This document shows, one piece after another, positions 8,148 to 15,340 of a stretch of 64,000 nt of DNA (within the stretch, counting starts at the first letter, position 1; each line of letters begins with the position of its first letter). Under the pieces are notes generated by a model. It saw only the letters and a program-made list of their open reading frames with translations, made no database searches and was not told the DNA's origin. The position numbers and the translations under genes are program-made. Source of the DNA: Lactiplantibacillus daoliensis (GTDB lineage Bacteria; Bacillota; Bacilli; Lactobacillales; Lactobacillaceae); the NCBI RefSeq assembly GCF_005405005.1, contig NZ_BJDH01000001.1, forward strand, positions 124,001-188,000, read 5' to 3'.

Positions 8148-9158
8148 ATGGAAGAAATGCCAAGTCGTTCACAGATGCGTCAGGAAAAATCTGGGGGTAA
8201 GGGTCCTAAGAAGAAGCATCCAGTACGGAATACGCTTTTAGTTATTTTAGCAGTATTACTGGTCGGAATTGGCGCCTTTGCTGCACGGACTTATTTTAAT
8301 GCGCGTAACGCCGCTAAGATCGTCTATCAAAGTAGTGGGATTAAAAAGTCACGGAATACTGATGCCATTTTAAACGGAAAAAAGCCAGTTTCAATTTTGT
8401 TATTAGGAACCGATACTGGGGCTATGGGTCGGGACTACAAGGGCCGAACAGATAGTATTATCATAGCAACTATCAACCCTAAAACTAAAACTACCACACT
8501 AATGAGTCTTCCACGAGATTCAGAAGTCGCAGTTTCTGGTTTTGAACAAGACTTCCCTTCAAAACTAAATGCAGCTTATGCGTATGGTAGTGCAGGAACG
8601 ACCATTAAAACTGTCCAAAAATGGCTAAATGTGCCAATTGATTACTACGCTCTGATCAATATGGGTGGTATGAAAAAAGTTGTAGATGAAATTGGTGGAG
8701 TTGATATTACACCAATCCGAAGTTTTAACTACATTGGCTATACCTTTACAAAAGGTAGTGAGACACACATGAATGGTGCCAAGGCTTTAGCATATTCACG
8801 AATGCGTTATGATGATCCCTTAGGTGACTATGGTCGACAACAACGACAACGGCAATTAATCACTACCATTATTAGTAAAAGTACTAATGCCACTAACTTG
8901 ATGAAACAGGATTTCTTGAAGTCGTTAGCCAAAGAAACGCGGACCGATTTAACATTCGGAAACTTAACCAGCATTGTTTCTAATTATCGGGTTGCGACGA
9001 AGAACATCGTCTCAGATCACGCCCAAGGTAATGGCAAAATGATCAACGGTCAATCCTTCGAAGTCGTTCCTCAAACTGAAAAGCAACGTGTGACGAACGT
9101 TTTACGGAAGTCCTTAGATCTTAAGGAAGCTACCACCGGTTCAATGTACGCCAAATAA
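8148..9158 (+). CDS. LytR-CpsA-Psr (LCP) family wall-polymer ligase
   Basis: 336 residues. A basic cytoplasmic tail (KKKHPVRNTL) is followed by one membrane segment (about residues 29-50) and an extracellular LCP domain with the signatures VSILLLGTDTG, GRTDSIIIATINP, TTLMSLPRDSEV, KLNAAYAYG, the INMGGMKKVVDEIGGVDI block and YSRMRYDDPLGDYGRQQRQ. LCP enzymes attach teichoic acids or capsule polymers to peptidoglycan using lipid-linked precursors. ATG 8148 follows GGAGGA. It forms a single-gene unit closed by a terminator at 9168. Confidence 0.92.
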   Translation: MEEMPSRSQMRQEKSGGKGPKKKHPVRNTLLVILAVLLVGIGAFAARTYFNARNAAKIVYQSSGIKKSRNTDAILNGKKPVSILLLGTDTGAMGRDYKGRTDSIIIATINPKTKTTTLMSLPRDSEVAVSGFEQDFPSKLNAAYAYGSAGTTIKTVQKWLNVPIDYYALINMGGMKKVVDEIGGVDITPIRSFNYIGYTFTKGSETHMNGAKALAYSRMRYDDPLGDYGRQQRQRQLITTIISKSTNATNLMKQDFLKSLAKETRTDLTFGNLTSIVSNYRVATKNIVSDHAQGNGKMINGQSFEVVPQTEKQRVTNVLRKSLDLKEATTGSMYAK

Positions 9159-9167
9159 GCAACTTAC

Positions 9168-9199
9168 TAAAACTATCGACTAACCTCGATAGTTTTTTT
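9168..9199 (+). terminator. Terminator of the LCP gene
   Basis: AAAACTATCGA and TCGATAGTTTTTTT form a tight stem with a seven-base loop and a T tract. Confidence 0.85.
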
Positions 9200-9262
9200 G
9201 TGCAGCATCGGCCTTAATTCAAATGCTATAATGAAGCTATTAACTAACATGGAGTTGAAGAA

Positions 9263-9508
9263 ATGTCACAACCAAAATTTGAACTAGCGAGTCAGTACCC
9301 AGATGGCCCAACACTGGGCGCTGCCATTGAAAAAATCAAAGACAATCCGACCAATGGCTTAAGCGTACGCTATGCGACTCGCAACAACGATGAAATCAAA
9401 TTCATCTTCACTGATTTAAGAACTGGTAAGGTTACCGAGATGGCCTACCAACAAACGCCACAAGGGGTCTGGCTATTCAACGCTGCCGAATCAACTAAAC
9501 TGAATTAA
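9263..9508 (+). CDS. Conserved-looking small protein of unknown function
   Basis: 81 residues, soluble, no signal peptide or membrane segment. ATG 9263 has GGAGTTGAAGAA upstream and a good -10 (TATAAT, 9227-9232), and the gene has its own terminator. The sequence is mixed alpha/beta with an early acidic helix (LGAAIEKIKDNP) and strands KFIFTDLR and GVWLFNAA. I do not recognise a family. Codon use is like its neighbours and the regulatory signals argue that it is a real gene. Confidence 0.75.
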   Translation: MSQPKFELASQYPDGPTLGAAIEKIKDNPTNGLSVRYATRNNDEIKFIFTDLRTGKVTEMAYQQTPQGVWLFNAAESTKLN

Positions 9509-9517
9509 CCCTGATTA

Positions 9518-9564
9518 CAAAAACGGTACCGCAACTGACAATTGTCTCAGTTACGATACCGTTT
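9518..9564 (+). terminator. Terminator after the small gene at 9263
   Basis: AAAACGGTA...TACCGTTTT arms enclose an inner AACTGA/TCAGTT pairing. It is symmetrical enough to act on both strands. Confidence 0.75.
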
Positions 9565-9585
9565 TGATTATTTTCTAAAGGCTGC

Positions 9586-10144
9586 AAGTTAAAAATTGTC
9601 GGTCTGCACCACTATTTCAATAATAAGGCGGTGAAGATTAGTCGATGACTGCCGCTTCCGATTGTTACTGATAGCATGCGAACAAGGGACTGGTTCAAGC
9701 CTCAGAAACGTCTTGACCCTCGCCCGGAAGCTTTGCCAAAACCGCAAATCTCCCGAACCGTCCGTGGTGTAAGACCGGCAAAAATAACACCCGGTCAAAC
9801 GCCACCTGCACGTCCGATGCTAACAGCAACAGCCTTCAGCTAATCAGTAGCTCTTTTGTAAATCAGTTAGTCACGCTTAGCGGAGTCAATTAAAATCGGT
9901 GTGCAGTGTCGGCGAAATTAGTCAGCGTTCTTAGTTGACTAATTTCGCGGGGCAATTCAAAGACGTGCTTCTTCGGCTTTGAATTGAGGTGCCAGACCGT
10001 CCTTTGGCTGGCACCGTCCCCCACAGCACACCAATTTTGACTGACGGAGCGTTGAATTTGAGCGAATCTACTTTAGATGTAATGGTTACTGGCGCTGCGA
10101 CATTTGTGATATTTGTGATATTTTTGAGCCTTTCAACCTCTTTA
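9586..10144. repeat. Structured repeat R1: double cloverleaf-like element
   Basis: About 560 bases with no convincing gene. Module A (9664-9830) has outer arms 9664-9683 and 9812-9830 around hairpins 9692-9719, 9726-9753 and 9764-9805. Module B (9892-10038) has outer arms with GGTGTGC and GCACACC around hairpins 9913-9947, 9953-9986 and 9988-10015. A diverged copy lies in inverted orientation at 28777-29312 and keeps every stem, several by compensatory changes. It starts directly after the stop codon of the DUF915 gene when read on the reverse strand. Confidence 0.85.
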
Positions 10145-10145
10145 A

Positions 10146-10997
10146 TTATTTTCCCCACAGAAAGTGAATCAAGGTCCGATCGACTTTGGGATTCTCATGT
10201 AATTTTGAATGGCGTGCAAGCTTCCCCGTGAACACCTTTTCCCGATAAGACTTTGCCCGTGGACTGACCAGATACTTCAAAGACAGCGAGGACACATTCG
10301 GCACCGTCCCATCCGTCTGACCACCAATATTACCGTACAGATTTAACACACTCACCTGATTTTTCGGCAACACTTGTCGCAGTTTCGTCATTTCGCGATA
10401 AGTCGCATTCATGTGATTGGGTTTTCCAGCCGAGTTCAGGCTCAAGCCGGCCGGTTGTGTGACTGCGGCCGGTAACTTGTCAAAATTCAAGCCAGCAAAA
10501 TGGCCAGCAATATCGACTTGTTTACGCAATTTCGGTAACTTAGTGTTGCCTGAATTTTGCAACGAATAATAAATCAGCGAAATGTTACCTAATGAGTGTC
10601 CGACCATATTTATCGACTTGAAATGATATTGCTTTTGCAACGCCTTGACCACATTAGTCGCCCATTCGCCATGCTTACGATAGTTTAGCTCGCGATTATT
10701 TTCATAATTCACTTCGACAATCGGATTGGTTGCGCCCGTTTTGATCGTCCCAACTAGTTTAACCCGCCCAGTCTTGTCCACCATCGCGCGAATGATTGTA
10801 TTAGTCGCACCGGCTTTTTTCGCAGCATTAGCCATCTGTTCTTCAGCATGATAGCTACTACCACCACCGTGAAAAAACAAGGTCGGCGTCAACTTTTGAC
10901 TCGCCCTTGTTGAAATTTTGTGTTGCGTACAGCTGGCTAAGCTCACCCCTAAAATGATGACCAAGCCTAAAAAGAGCCCTAACCACTTTCGTTTCAT
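10146..10997 (-). CDS. DUF915-type alpha/beta hydrolase lipoprotein
   Basis: 283 residues. The N-terminus is a signal peptide ending in a lipobox (VSLASC), so it should be anchored to the outer face of the membrane. The body is the DUF915 hydrolase fold: PTLFFHGGGSSYHAE at the oxyanion region, the nucleophile elbow INMVGHSLGN and a C-terminal catalytic His in KLARHSKLHENPKV. Substrates of these lactobacillar surface hydrolases are largely unknown. ATG 10997 is preceded by AGGGGATTTTGCAG; the TTG two codons earlier is less likely. It stands alone; the structured repeat R1 begins immediately after its stop and no ordinary terminator is seen. Confidence 0.85.
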   Translation of the reverse strand: MKRKWLGLFLGLVIILGVSLASCTQHKISTRASQKLTPTLFFHGGGSSYHAEEQMANAAKKAGATNTIIRAMVDKTGRVKLVGTIKTGATNPIVEVNYENNRELNYRKHGEWATNVVKALQKQYHFKSINMVGHSLGNISLIYYSLQNSGNTKLPKLRKQVDIAGHFAGLNFDKLPAAVTQPAGLSLNSAGKPNHMNATYREMTKLRQVLPKNQVSVLNLYGNIGGQTDGTVPNVSSLSLKYLVSPRAKSYREKVFTGKLARHSKLHENPKVDRTLIHFLWGK

Positions 10998-11108
10998 CTG
11001 CAAAATCCCCTATTATTTAAAGTTCTCTAAGTATACAGGCTTCGAGTTGGTCGAAGGCAAATTTTTAACACAAAAATATGGCAATCTTCAGTTGCTGCGA
11101 CTAAAAAA

Positions 11109-11131
11109 GCCATCACATGGTTTGTGATGAC
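11109..11131 (-). terminator. Terminator of the ThrE-like gene pair
   Basis: Reverse strand GTCATCAC AAACCA TGTGATGGC followed by TTTTTTAG, just downstream of the stop at 11142. Confidence 0.7.
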
Positions 11132-11141
11132 CCTAGTCTCC

Positions 11142-11594
11142 TTAAACTTTTAATCTGCGCCATTGTTGTTGGCAAAAAGCAATCAATTGATTTAATAGCT
11201 CGGCAACCAAAAAGCCTAACGCAATCGCACCAGTAATGACAACTACCTGTAGCATAAAACCTACAGCTTGATCGTACTGACCTAACGCGAAGTTACGCAC
11301 CATTTGATAAGCCTGGCTCCCCGGCACAAATGAAACCAGACTCGGAATATTAAAAATAATCGACGGCATTTTCTTATAATGAGCGACTAGATTACTGAGT
11401 ACGCCGATACCGACCGAACCGATAAAACTGCCGAGTACCACACCACCGCCATAAGCTTGCACGATGAGATAGCCACCCCAAGTGATGGTCCCAATCCAGC
11501 CGGCGACATTTAAGGCATGTCGGGGAATATTGATAATTAAGCCAAAGCCCAAGACGGCTAAATAAGCCAACATTAATTGTCCAATCACACCCAT
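11142..11594 (-). CDS. Threonine/serine exporter, small subunit (ThrE_2/DUF3815)
   Basis: About 151 residues with four or five hydrophobic segments and the motifs GLIINIPRHALNVAGWIGTI and IPSLVSFVPGSQAYQMV, which match the C-terminal half of ThrE-type exporters (DUF3815). With the larger partner encoded just upstream it reconstitutes a split amino acid exporter in the cytoplasmic membrane. ATG 11594 is chosen because GAGGAGGC is placed seven bases ahead; the in-frame GTG at 11600 would be too close. Thirteen bases separate it from the partner gene, so they are one operon. Confidence 0.85.
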   Translation of the reverse strand: MGVIGQLMLAYLAVLGFGLIINIPRHALNVAGWIGTITWGGYLIVQAYGGGVVLGSFIGSVGIGVLSNLVAHYKKMPSIIFNIPSLVSFVPGSQAYQMVRNFALGQYDQAVGFMLQVVVITGAIALGFLVAELLNQLIAFCQQQWRRLKV

Positions 11595-11607
11595 TAGCAC
11601 GCCTCCT

Positions 11608-12351
11608 CTAAAAAATCGTAATCACCACAGCGATGCCAAATCCCAATGCCGCCGCACTAATCAATGCTTCAACCGCTCGGGCGGGACCACTCACGAAATT
11701 TCCCGCTAAAATATCACGGACGGCATTTGTCAGTGGCACGCCGGGCACTAGCGGCATCAATGACCCAATAATAATATCATTGATATTCGTCCCCCATCCG
11801 ATCTGATAAGCCCACTCCGCCGCAAAACCAATGAATAACGCCGCCACTAACTCACTCAAGAACTTAATTTTTAAATAACGATTTAAAAGATAGAACACTA
11901 AGTATCCCAGGGTACCAATCACAACCGTCGGCCAAGTATTGATGGTTTCCTGACGAAACATAATCATCAATGGCCCACTAACCAAGGCCGCCCCAACTAA
12001 TTGTAACCAGAGGGGAAATGACCGTGACGCTTGGTCTAACTGTCCTAATCGCGCATGCAGTGTTGGTAAATCAATGGATTGATCGGCGAACTCACGTGAC
12101 AATTGGTTCACCTGAGCCACTTTTTCCAAATCAATCGTCCGTTTAGTCACGGCCGCAATCTGTGTCGCATTGCGGCCCTGAATTGACATCATAACCCCCG
12201 TAATTGTCACGTAGGTATTCGCCTGTACCACTCCCGCATTCTGAGCAATTCGAATCATGGTATCATCAACACGTGAAATTTCAGATCCATTTTCTACCAT
12301 TATCTTGCCAGCACGTAAGCAAGTTGCAATAATCAATTCATCTGTGGTCAT
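11608..12351 (-). CDS. Threonine/serine exporter, large subunit (ThrE/DUF1212)
   Basis: About 247 residues. The soluble N-terminal part (CLRAGKIMVENGSEISRVDD, YVTITGVMMSI) and the five membrane segments ending in GSLMPLVPGVPLTNAVRDIL are characteristic of the DUF1212 half of ThrE exporters. It would form a complex with the product of the next gene to export threonine or serine. Two adjacent ATGs exist at 12354 and 12351; the second gives better spacing from GGGGGT. First gene of a two-gene operon. Confidence 0.87.
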   Translation of the reverse strand: MTTDELIIATCLRAGKIMVENGSEISRVDDTMIRIAQNAGVVQANTYVTITGVMMSIQGRNATQIAAVTKRTIDLEKVAQVNQLSREFADQSIDLPTLHARLGQLDQASRSFPLWLQLVGAALVSGPLMIMFRQETINTWPTVVIGTLGYLVFYLLNRYLKIKFLSELVAALFIGFAAEWAYQIGWGTNINDIIIGSLMPLVPGVPLTNAVRDILAGNFVSGPARAVEALISAAALGFGIAVVITIF

Positions 12352-12431
12352 CATGGCACCCCCTAAATGAAACTCATTTCTTAATAGCCTAACTTTAAGC
12401 TAATTTTGAGCTTACAGCTACCCCCAAAACA

Positions 12432-12484
12432 AAAAAGGCCGAAAAAAACCGGCTACGGAAGTTTCCTTCCATAACCGGTCTTTG
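12432..12484 (-). terminator. Terminator of the cold-shock gene
   Basis: Reverse strand GACCGGTTATGGAAG GAAA CTTCCGTAGCCGGTTTTTTT, a long stem with a GAAA loop and T tract, 40 bases after the csp stop. Confidence 0.8.
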
Positions 12485-12527
12485 AAGTTTCTCTAACGAA
12501 TCAGAGAAAAGCCTTTTAAGCCGTTAA

Positions 12528-12728
12528 TTAGTCTTTAGTAACGTTAACTGCTTGTGGGCCACGATCGCTTTCTTCAACGTCGAATGCTACAGCTTGGCCT
12601 TCTTCAAGAGTCTTGAAGCCGTCTTCTTGGATAGCTGAGAAATGTACGAATACATCGCTACCGTTTTCGCGAGTGATAAAACCAAAACCTTTATCGGCGT
12701 TAAACCATTTAACTGTTCCATGTTCCAT
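12528..12728 (-). CDS. csp: Cold-shock protein, CspA family
   Basis: 66 residues, the standard length. RNP1 (KGFGFITR) and RNP2 (DVFVHFSAI) RNA-binding motifs are intact, with the [10 protein letters not shown] start and [10 protein letters not shown] end. It is a single-strand RNA/DNA chaperone that melts structures in mRNA, typically after temperature drop or at growth transitions. ATG 12728 follows GGAGGATTTTTTATT. The 5' leader is long (about 120 bases to a candidate extended -10 at 12851-12856), as is usual for cold-regulated csp mRNAs. Monocistronic. Confidence 0.95.
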   Translation of the reverse strand: MEHGTVKWFNADKGFGFITRENGSDVFVHFSAIQEDGFKTLEEGQAVAFDVEESDRGPQAVNVTKD

Positions 12729-12850
12729 AATAAAAAATCCTCCTAGTGCTTTTTTGCACATATAAATTAATGTAAATCATGATTCGGTGCAAATGGGGAT
12801 AGTTTATTGAAACGATCTGACCAAAATTACCTAACCAAGCTACAAGAGTA

Positions 12851-12859
12851 ATTGTAGCA
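12851..12859 (-). promoter_or_regulatory. Candidate extended -10 of the cold-shock gene
   Basis: Reverse strand TGCTACAAT, a TGn extended -10. No good -35 is visible. It gives a leader of roughly 115 bases before the csp start. Confidence 0.45.
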
Positions 12860-12972
12860 TATTGTTTTCGAAAAGGATAGCGAATCACGCGAATTTCCTA
12901 AATTCTTTTATCAAACGATTAAAAATTCAGAATTAAGTGATCAACGCACATCACAGCTTTTTGAAGCAGCCA

Positions 12973-13620
12973 CTAACTTACGAAGATATTGTGGGCTGCT
13001 TTGTAACTAACCGGAATCTGTTGGCCAGTTGCTTGAACTTCGATCGTGACTGGTCCTTCGAACGGATCATGCTTCACAACTTTGACCGCCTGACCGATTT
13101 TCAGAGCAATGTCATGTAAGTACACTAACAAATCATGGTTATCAATAAACCGTTCAATCGAAACCACGCTGCCATCTTCCGTATCGGCCAGTGCAGTATG
13201 ACTGTCCTCGGTGTAATGACCATCCTTATCCGGAATAGCCCCACCATGGGGACAATGCGTTGGATGACCCAAATAAGACTCTAAGGAATCAACCAGCCGC
13301 TCGCTAGTCACATGCTCCAAGACTTCCGCCTCAGAGTGAACATCTGGCAAATCATAATCCAGCTTATCAACCAAAAAGTCTTCCCAGATTCGATGCTTAC
13401 GAACCAAGGTTTCTGCATAGCGGATGCCTTCAGGCGTTAATGAAATTCCGGCATAAGGCGTATGCTTTGCTAAACCGTCCTGCACTAATTTACCAACCAT
13501 TTCCGTCACGGAACCAGCTGCGATGTCTAAGCTGAGTGCAATCTGCTTGTTCGACACCTTCTTCTTCGTACCACCAAGTTCGAAAATGATTTTTAAGTAA
13601 TCTTCCTTCATGGGGGTCAT
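12973..13620 (-). CDS. DtxR/MntR-family metal-dependent repressor
   Basis: 215 residues. The N-terminal winged helix (MKEDYLKIIFELGG, IALSLDIAAGSVTEMVGKL) is followed by the dimerisation/metal-binding domain with HRIWEDFLVDKLDY, HSEAEVLEHVTSERLVDSLE, HPTHCPHGGAIP and a C-terminal SH3/FeoA-like domain. These metal-sensing Glu/His/Cys residues support Mn or Fe binding; the protein probably represses manganese or iron uptake genes. ATG 13620 has GAGGTGACG upstream; an ATG three codons later is possible. No transporter gene is adjacent, so its targets lie elsewhere. Confidence 0.9.
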   Translation of the reverse strand: MTPMKEDYLKIIFELGGTKKKVSNKQIALSLDIAAGSVTEMVGKLVQDGLAKHTPYAGISLTPEGIRYAETLVRKHRIWEDFLVDKLDYDLPDVHSEAEVLEHVTSERLVDSLESYLGHPTHCPHGGAIPDKDGHYTEDSHTALADTEDGSVVSIERFIDNHDLLVYLHDIALKIGQAVKVVKHDPFEGPVTIEVQATGQQIPVSYKAAHNIFVS

Positions 13621-13853
13621 GAATTTACGTCACCTCAACTAAATTTATCTGTCTGCTTAATTAAATTATCGTACACCATTTAACATTTTTTAGCTACTGA
13701 TTAATTAAGCCGCATAATTTGGACATTTTTTTGAAAAGCCACGCTAATCGTGCCATAATTAAATTGTAGCGCAAAACGATGACTTACGGGTCATCGCCGT
13801 TTTAAAATTTATTTTTTTCGGATCGTGCTTCAATACTAAGGAGGAACCGCATC

Positions 13854-14198
13854 GTGAATGATGATGCTCAATTATCCATTACCCAACTCAACGATAGCTT
13901 GCAACATAAAGCCGTTGAAGACTTTGCTAAGTTTTATCAACAGCTTTTTGATGCCAACAATCTCGAGTTAATGTCTAACTATGACGTCGTTAACTACATG
14001 ACTGATATTAACGAACATTTGACACTTGGCCGCTACATGACCAAAGCTGAACGTTTGACAGATAGTCTTAACTTTTCATACCAAGCCTACCTCAGTCTTA
14101 TCGACCGTCTCGATCAAAAATATTTTGAAAGTGGCAATCCAGCACTCAGTTGGGATGAATGGTACGCGAGTCATTTCGCGCAACTCTCCAGATCATAA
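13854..14198 (+). CDS. Small helical protein of unknown function
   Basis: 114 residues, start GTG 13854 with GGAGGAACC eight bases upstream. The sequence is acidic and predicted mainly helical (LNDSLQHKAVEDFAKFYQQL, YMTKAERLTDSLNFSYQAYL), with no membrane segment. I do not recognise a family. It is divergent from the DtxR regulator and has its own terminator, so it is probably a real single gene, possibly controlled by the neighbouring metal regulator. Confidence 0.7.
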   Translation: MNDDAQLSITQLNDSLQHKAVEDFAKFYQQLFDANNLELMSNYDVVNYMTDINEHLTLGRYMTKAERLTDSLNFSYQAYLSLIDRLDQKYFESGNPALSWDEWYASHFAQLSRS

Positions 14199-14220
14199 AC
14201 AACCACCGTTAAACTTAATC

Positions 14221-14256
14221 AATGAGGTCAGCACAATTGTGTTGACCTCATTTTTT
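14221..14256 (+). terminator. Terminator after the gene at 13854
   Basis: AATGAGGTCAGCACAA and TTGTGTTGACCTCATTTTTT pair almost perfectly without a large loop. Confidence 0.85.
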
Positions 14257-14758
14257 GTTGCCTGCATTCTCAGAGCGTTAGTTCTAAATTAAATAGCCGA
14301 AACGTGTTCCGCCAACCTGCGTCCTCCGCTTAGCTACGCCACCAGCACCATGCGAAAACCGCATGATACTGGTGGCTAGGCTATGCTCGGAAGCAACCCG
14401 GTTGACCTCACACTCTTGCCAATAAAAAAGACCCAAGCTTTCCCACAACACTTGGGTCCTACTAGTAAATATCATCACCGGACAATTGAAAACTACTTCT
14501 AGATTCAATTACACGTTGTTTTATGCACGATCACTACCTGAACTAAACCAGGCATCTCTCAGCGCTAATTTCGCGCTCTGTTGTAAATCTCTTTGCAAAG
14601 TTAAACTTCAAAACACGACCAACATGACAACGGTCAACCCAGCCATAAGATCGGTTGACGAGTGGGAAACTTGTTGTCCGCATGACTGACCGATACTTAC
14701 CGACTTAAATCTACCATTAATTAACCGGTTTCACAAGTTAGAAGCTAATTTGGCCAGC
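14257..14758. other. Gene-free stretch with a long imperfect palindrome and a terminator
   Basis: Between 14300 and 14412 an extended imperfect hairpin is centred on GCCACCAG...CTGGTGGC (14339-14378) with inner CATGCG AAAA CCGCATG. The GCGAAAACCGC tip resembles the GCCAAAACCGC tip of module A in R1, so it may be a relative or relic. At 14421-14460 a terminator for the reverse strand follows (CCCAAG...CTTGGG then T tract). From 14461 to 14758 I find no gene, only short hairpins. Confidence 0.5.
14421..14460 (-). terminator. Terminator on the reverse strand, probably for the MerR gene
   Basis: Reverse strand GACCCAAG ... CTTGGGTC followed by TTTTTTATT. It lies about 300 bases downstream of the MerR-type gene that ends at 14759. 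Confidence 0.65.
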
Positions 14759-15211
14759 TTATTTTTGGGGATAAACACGATAATGAGGTTCATTATCAAC
14801 GATAAAAACATACAAGTTCTGGGTATGTGCCTCATCAAAGTACCCCAAGTTGATCATGTGATGACCCTCGCGTTCTTCAACACCCTGAAAAGCATTGGTT
14901 GTAAAGATCCGCATCATCTCCATTTGTGTGCTCTGTTCCGTTGCGCGTTGTGACGCAGCCGCTAAAGTAAAACCTTCATCCAACATTGCTTTAATAAAAT
15001 GAACGCGCATGAGTGTGCCATATGAAAAACGATGCACCGTATTTTTTTCAGTTACTTTTTGACTGTGAATATAGCCTTTTTGTTCCCAATAACGTAATTG
15101 CGTTTGTGAAACCCCGGTCGTCTTAGCTAGATCACTAATTCCAACCGTAAATTTGTGTTTAGTCACTTGTGCTTTTAATTTTTTTAAGAATTCTGCATTC
15201 TGATTGTTCAC
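14759..15211 (-). CDS. MerR-family transcriptional regulator next to a drug-efflux gene
   Basis: About 150 residues. The MerR winged helix is central rather than N-terminal: KFTVGISDLAKTTGVSQTQL, RYWEQKGYI, then FSYGTLMRVHFIKAMLDEGF. The C-terminal part is short, so it may sense a drug or a signal with few contacts. GTG 15211 is chosen because AGAGGT is six bases ahead; the frame extends to a TTG at 15232 (adding KKRGRP) without an RBS. It is divergent from the MFS efflux gene at 15341 and both promoters meet at 15261-15306, strongly suggesting that it controls itself and the pump. Confidence 0.85.
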   Translation of the reverse strand: MNNQNAEFLKKLKAQVTKHKFTVGISDLAKTTGVSQTQLRYWEQKGYIHSQKVTEKNTVHRFSYGTLMRVHFIKAMLDEGFTLAAASQRATEQSTQMEMMRIFTTNAFQGVEEREGHHMINLGYFDEAHTQNLYVFIVDNEPHYRVYPQK

Positions 15212-15249
15212 TGGGCGACCTCTTTTCTTCAATTTACAATACTTAGTAT

Positions 15250-15306
15250 ATATTTTTTAACATCGATGTCAAGTTTGTTGACAAAAGCATAAAATCCGAT
15301 TATATT
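15250..15306. promoter_or_regulatory. Divergent promoters with fused -35 inverted repeat (MerR/efflux operator)
   Basis: Rightward promoter: TTGACA 15278-15283, 17-base spacer, TATATT 15301-15306. Leftward promoter: TTGACA on the reverse strand at 15272-15267, 16-base spacer, TATACT. The two -35 boxes form the inverted repeat TGTCAA GTTTG TTGACA (15267-15283), and CATCGATG (15261-15268) is a further palindrome. A regulator bound here would act on both genes. Confidence 0.75.
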
Positions 15307-15340
15307 AGACAACGTAGTTTTTTAGAGAGAAGGGATTTGC

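Noticed and set aside
9589-10231. Several 69-80 codon frames on both strands of repeat R1
   Set aside because: They are not kept in the diverged copy R2 and the changes follow stem pairing rather than codon positions.
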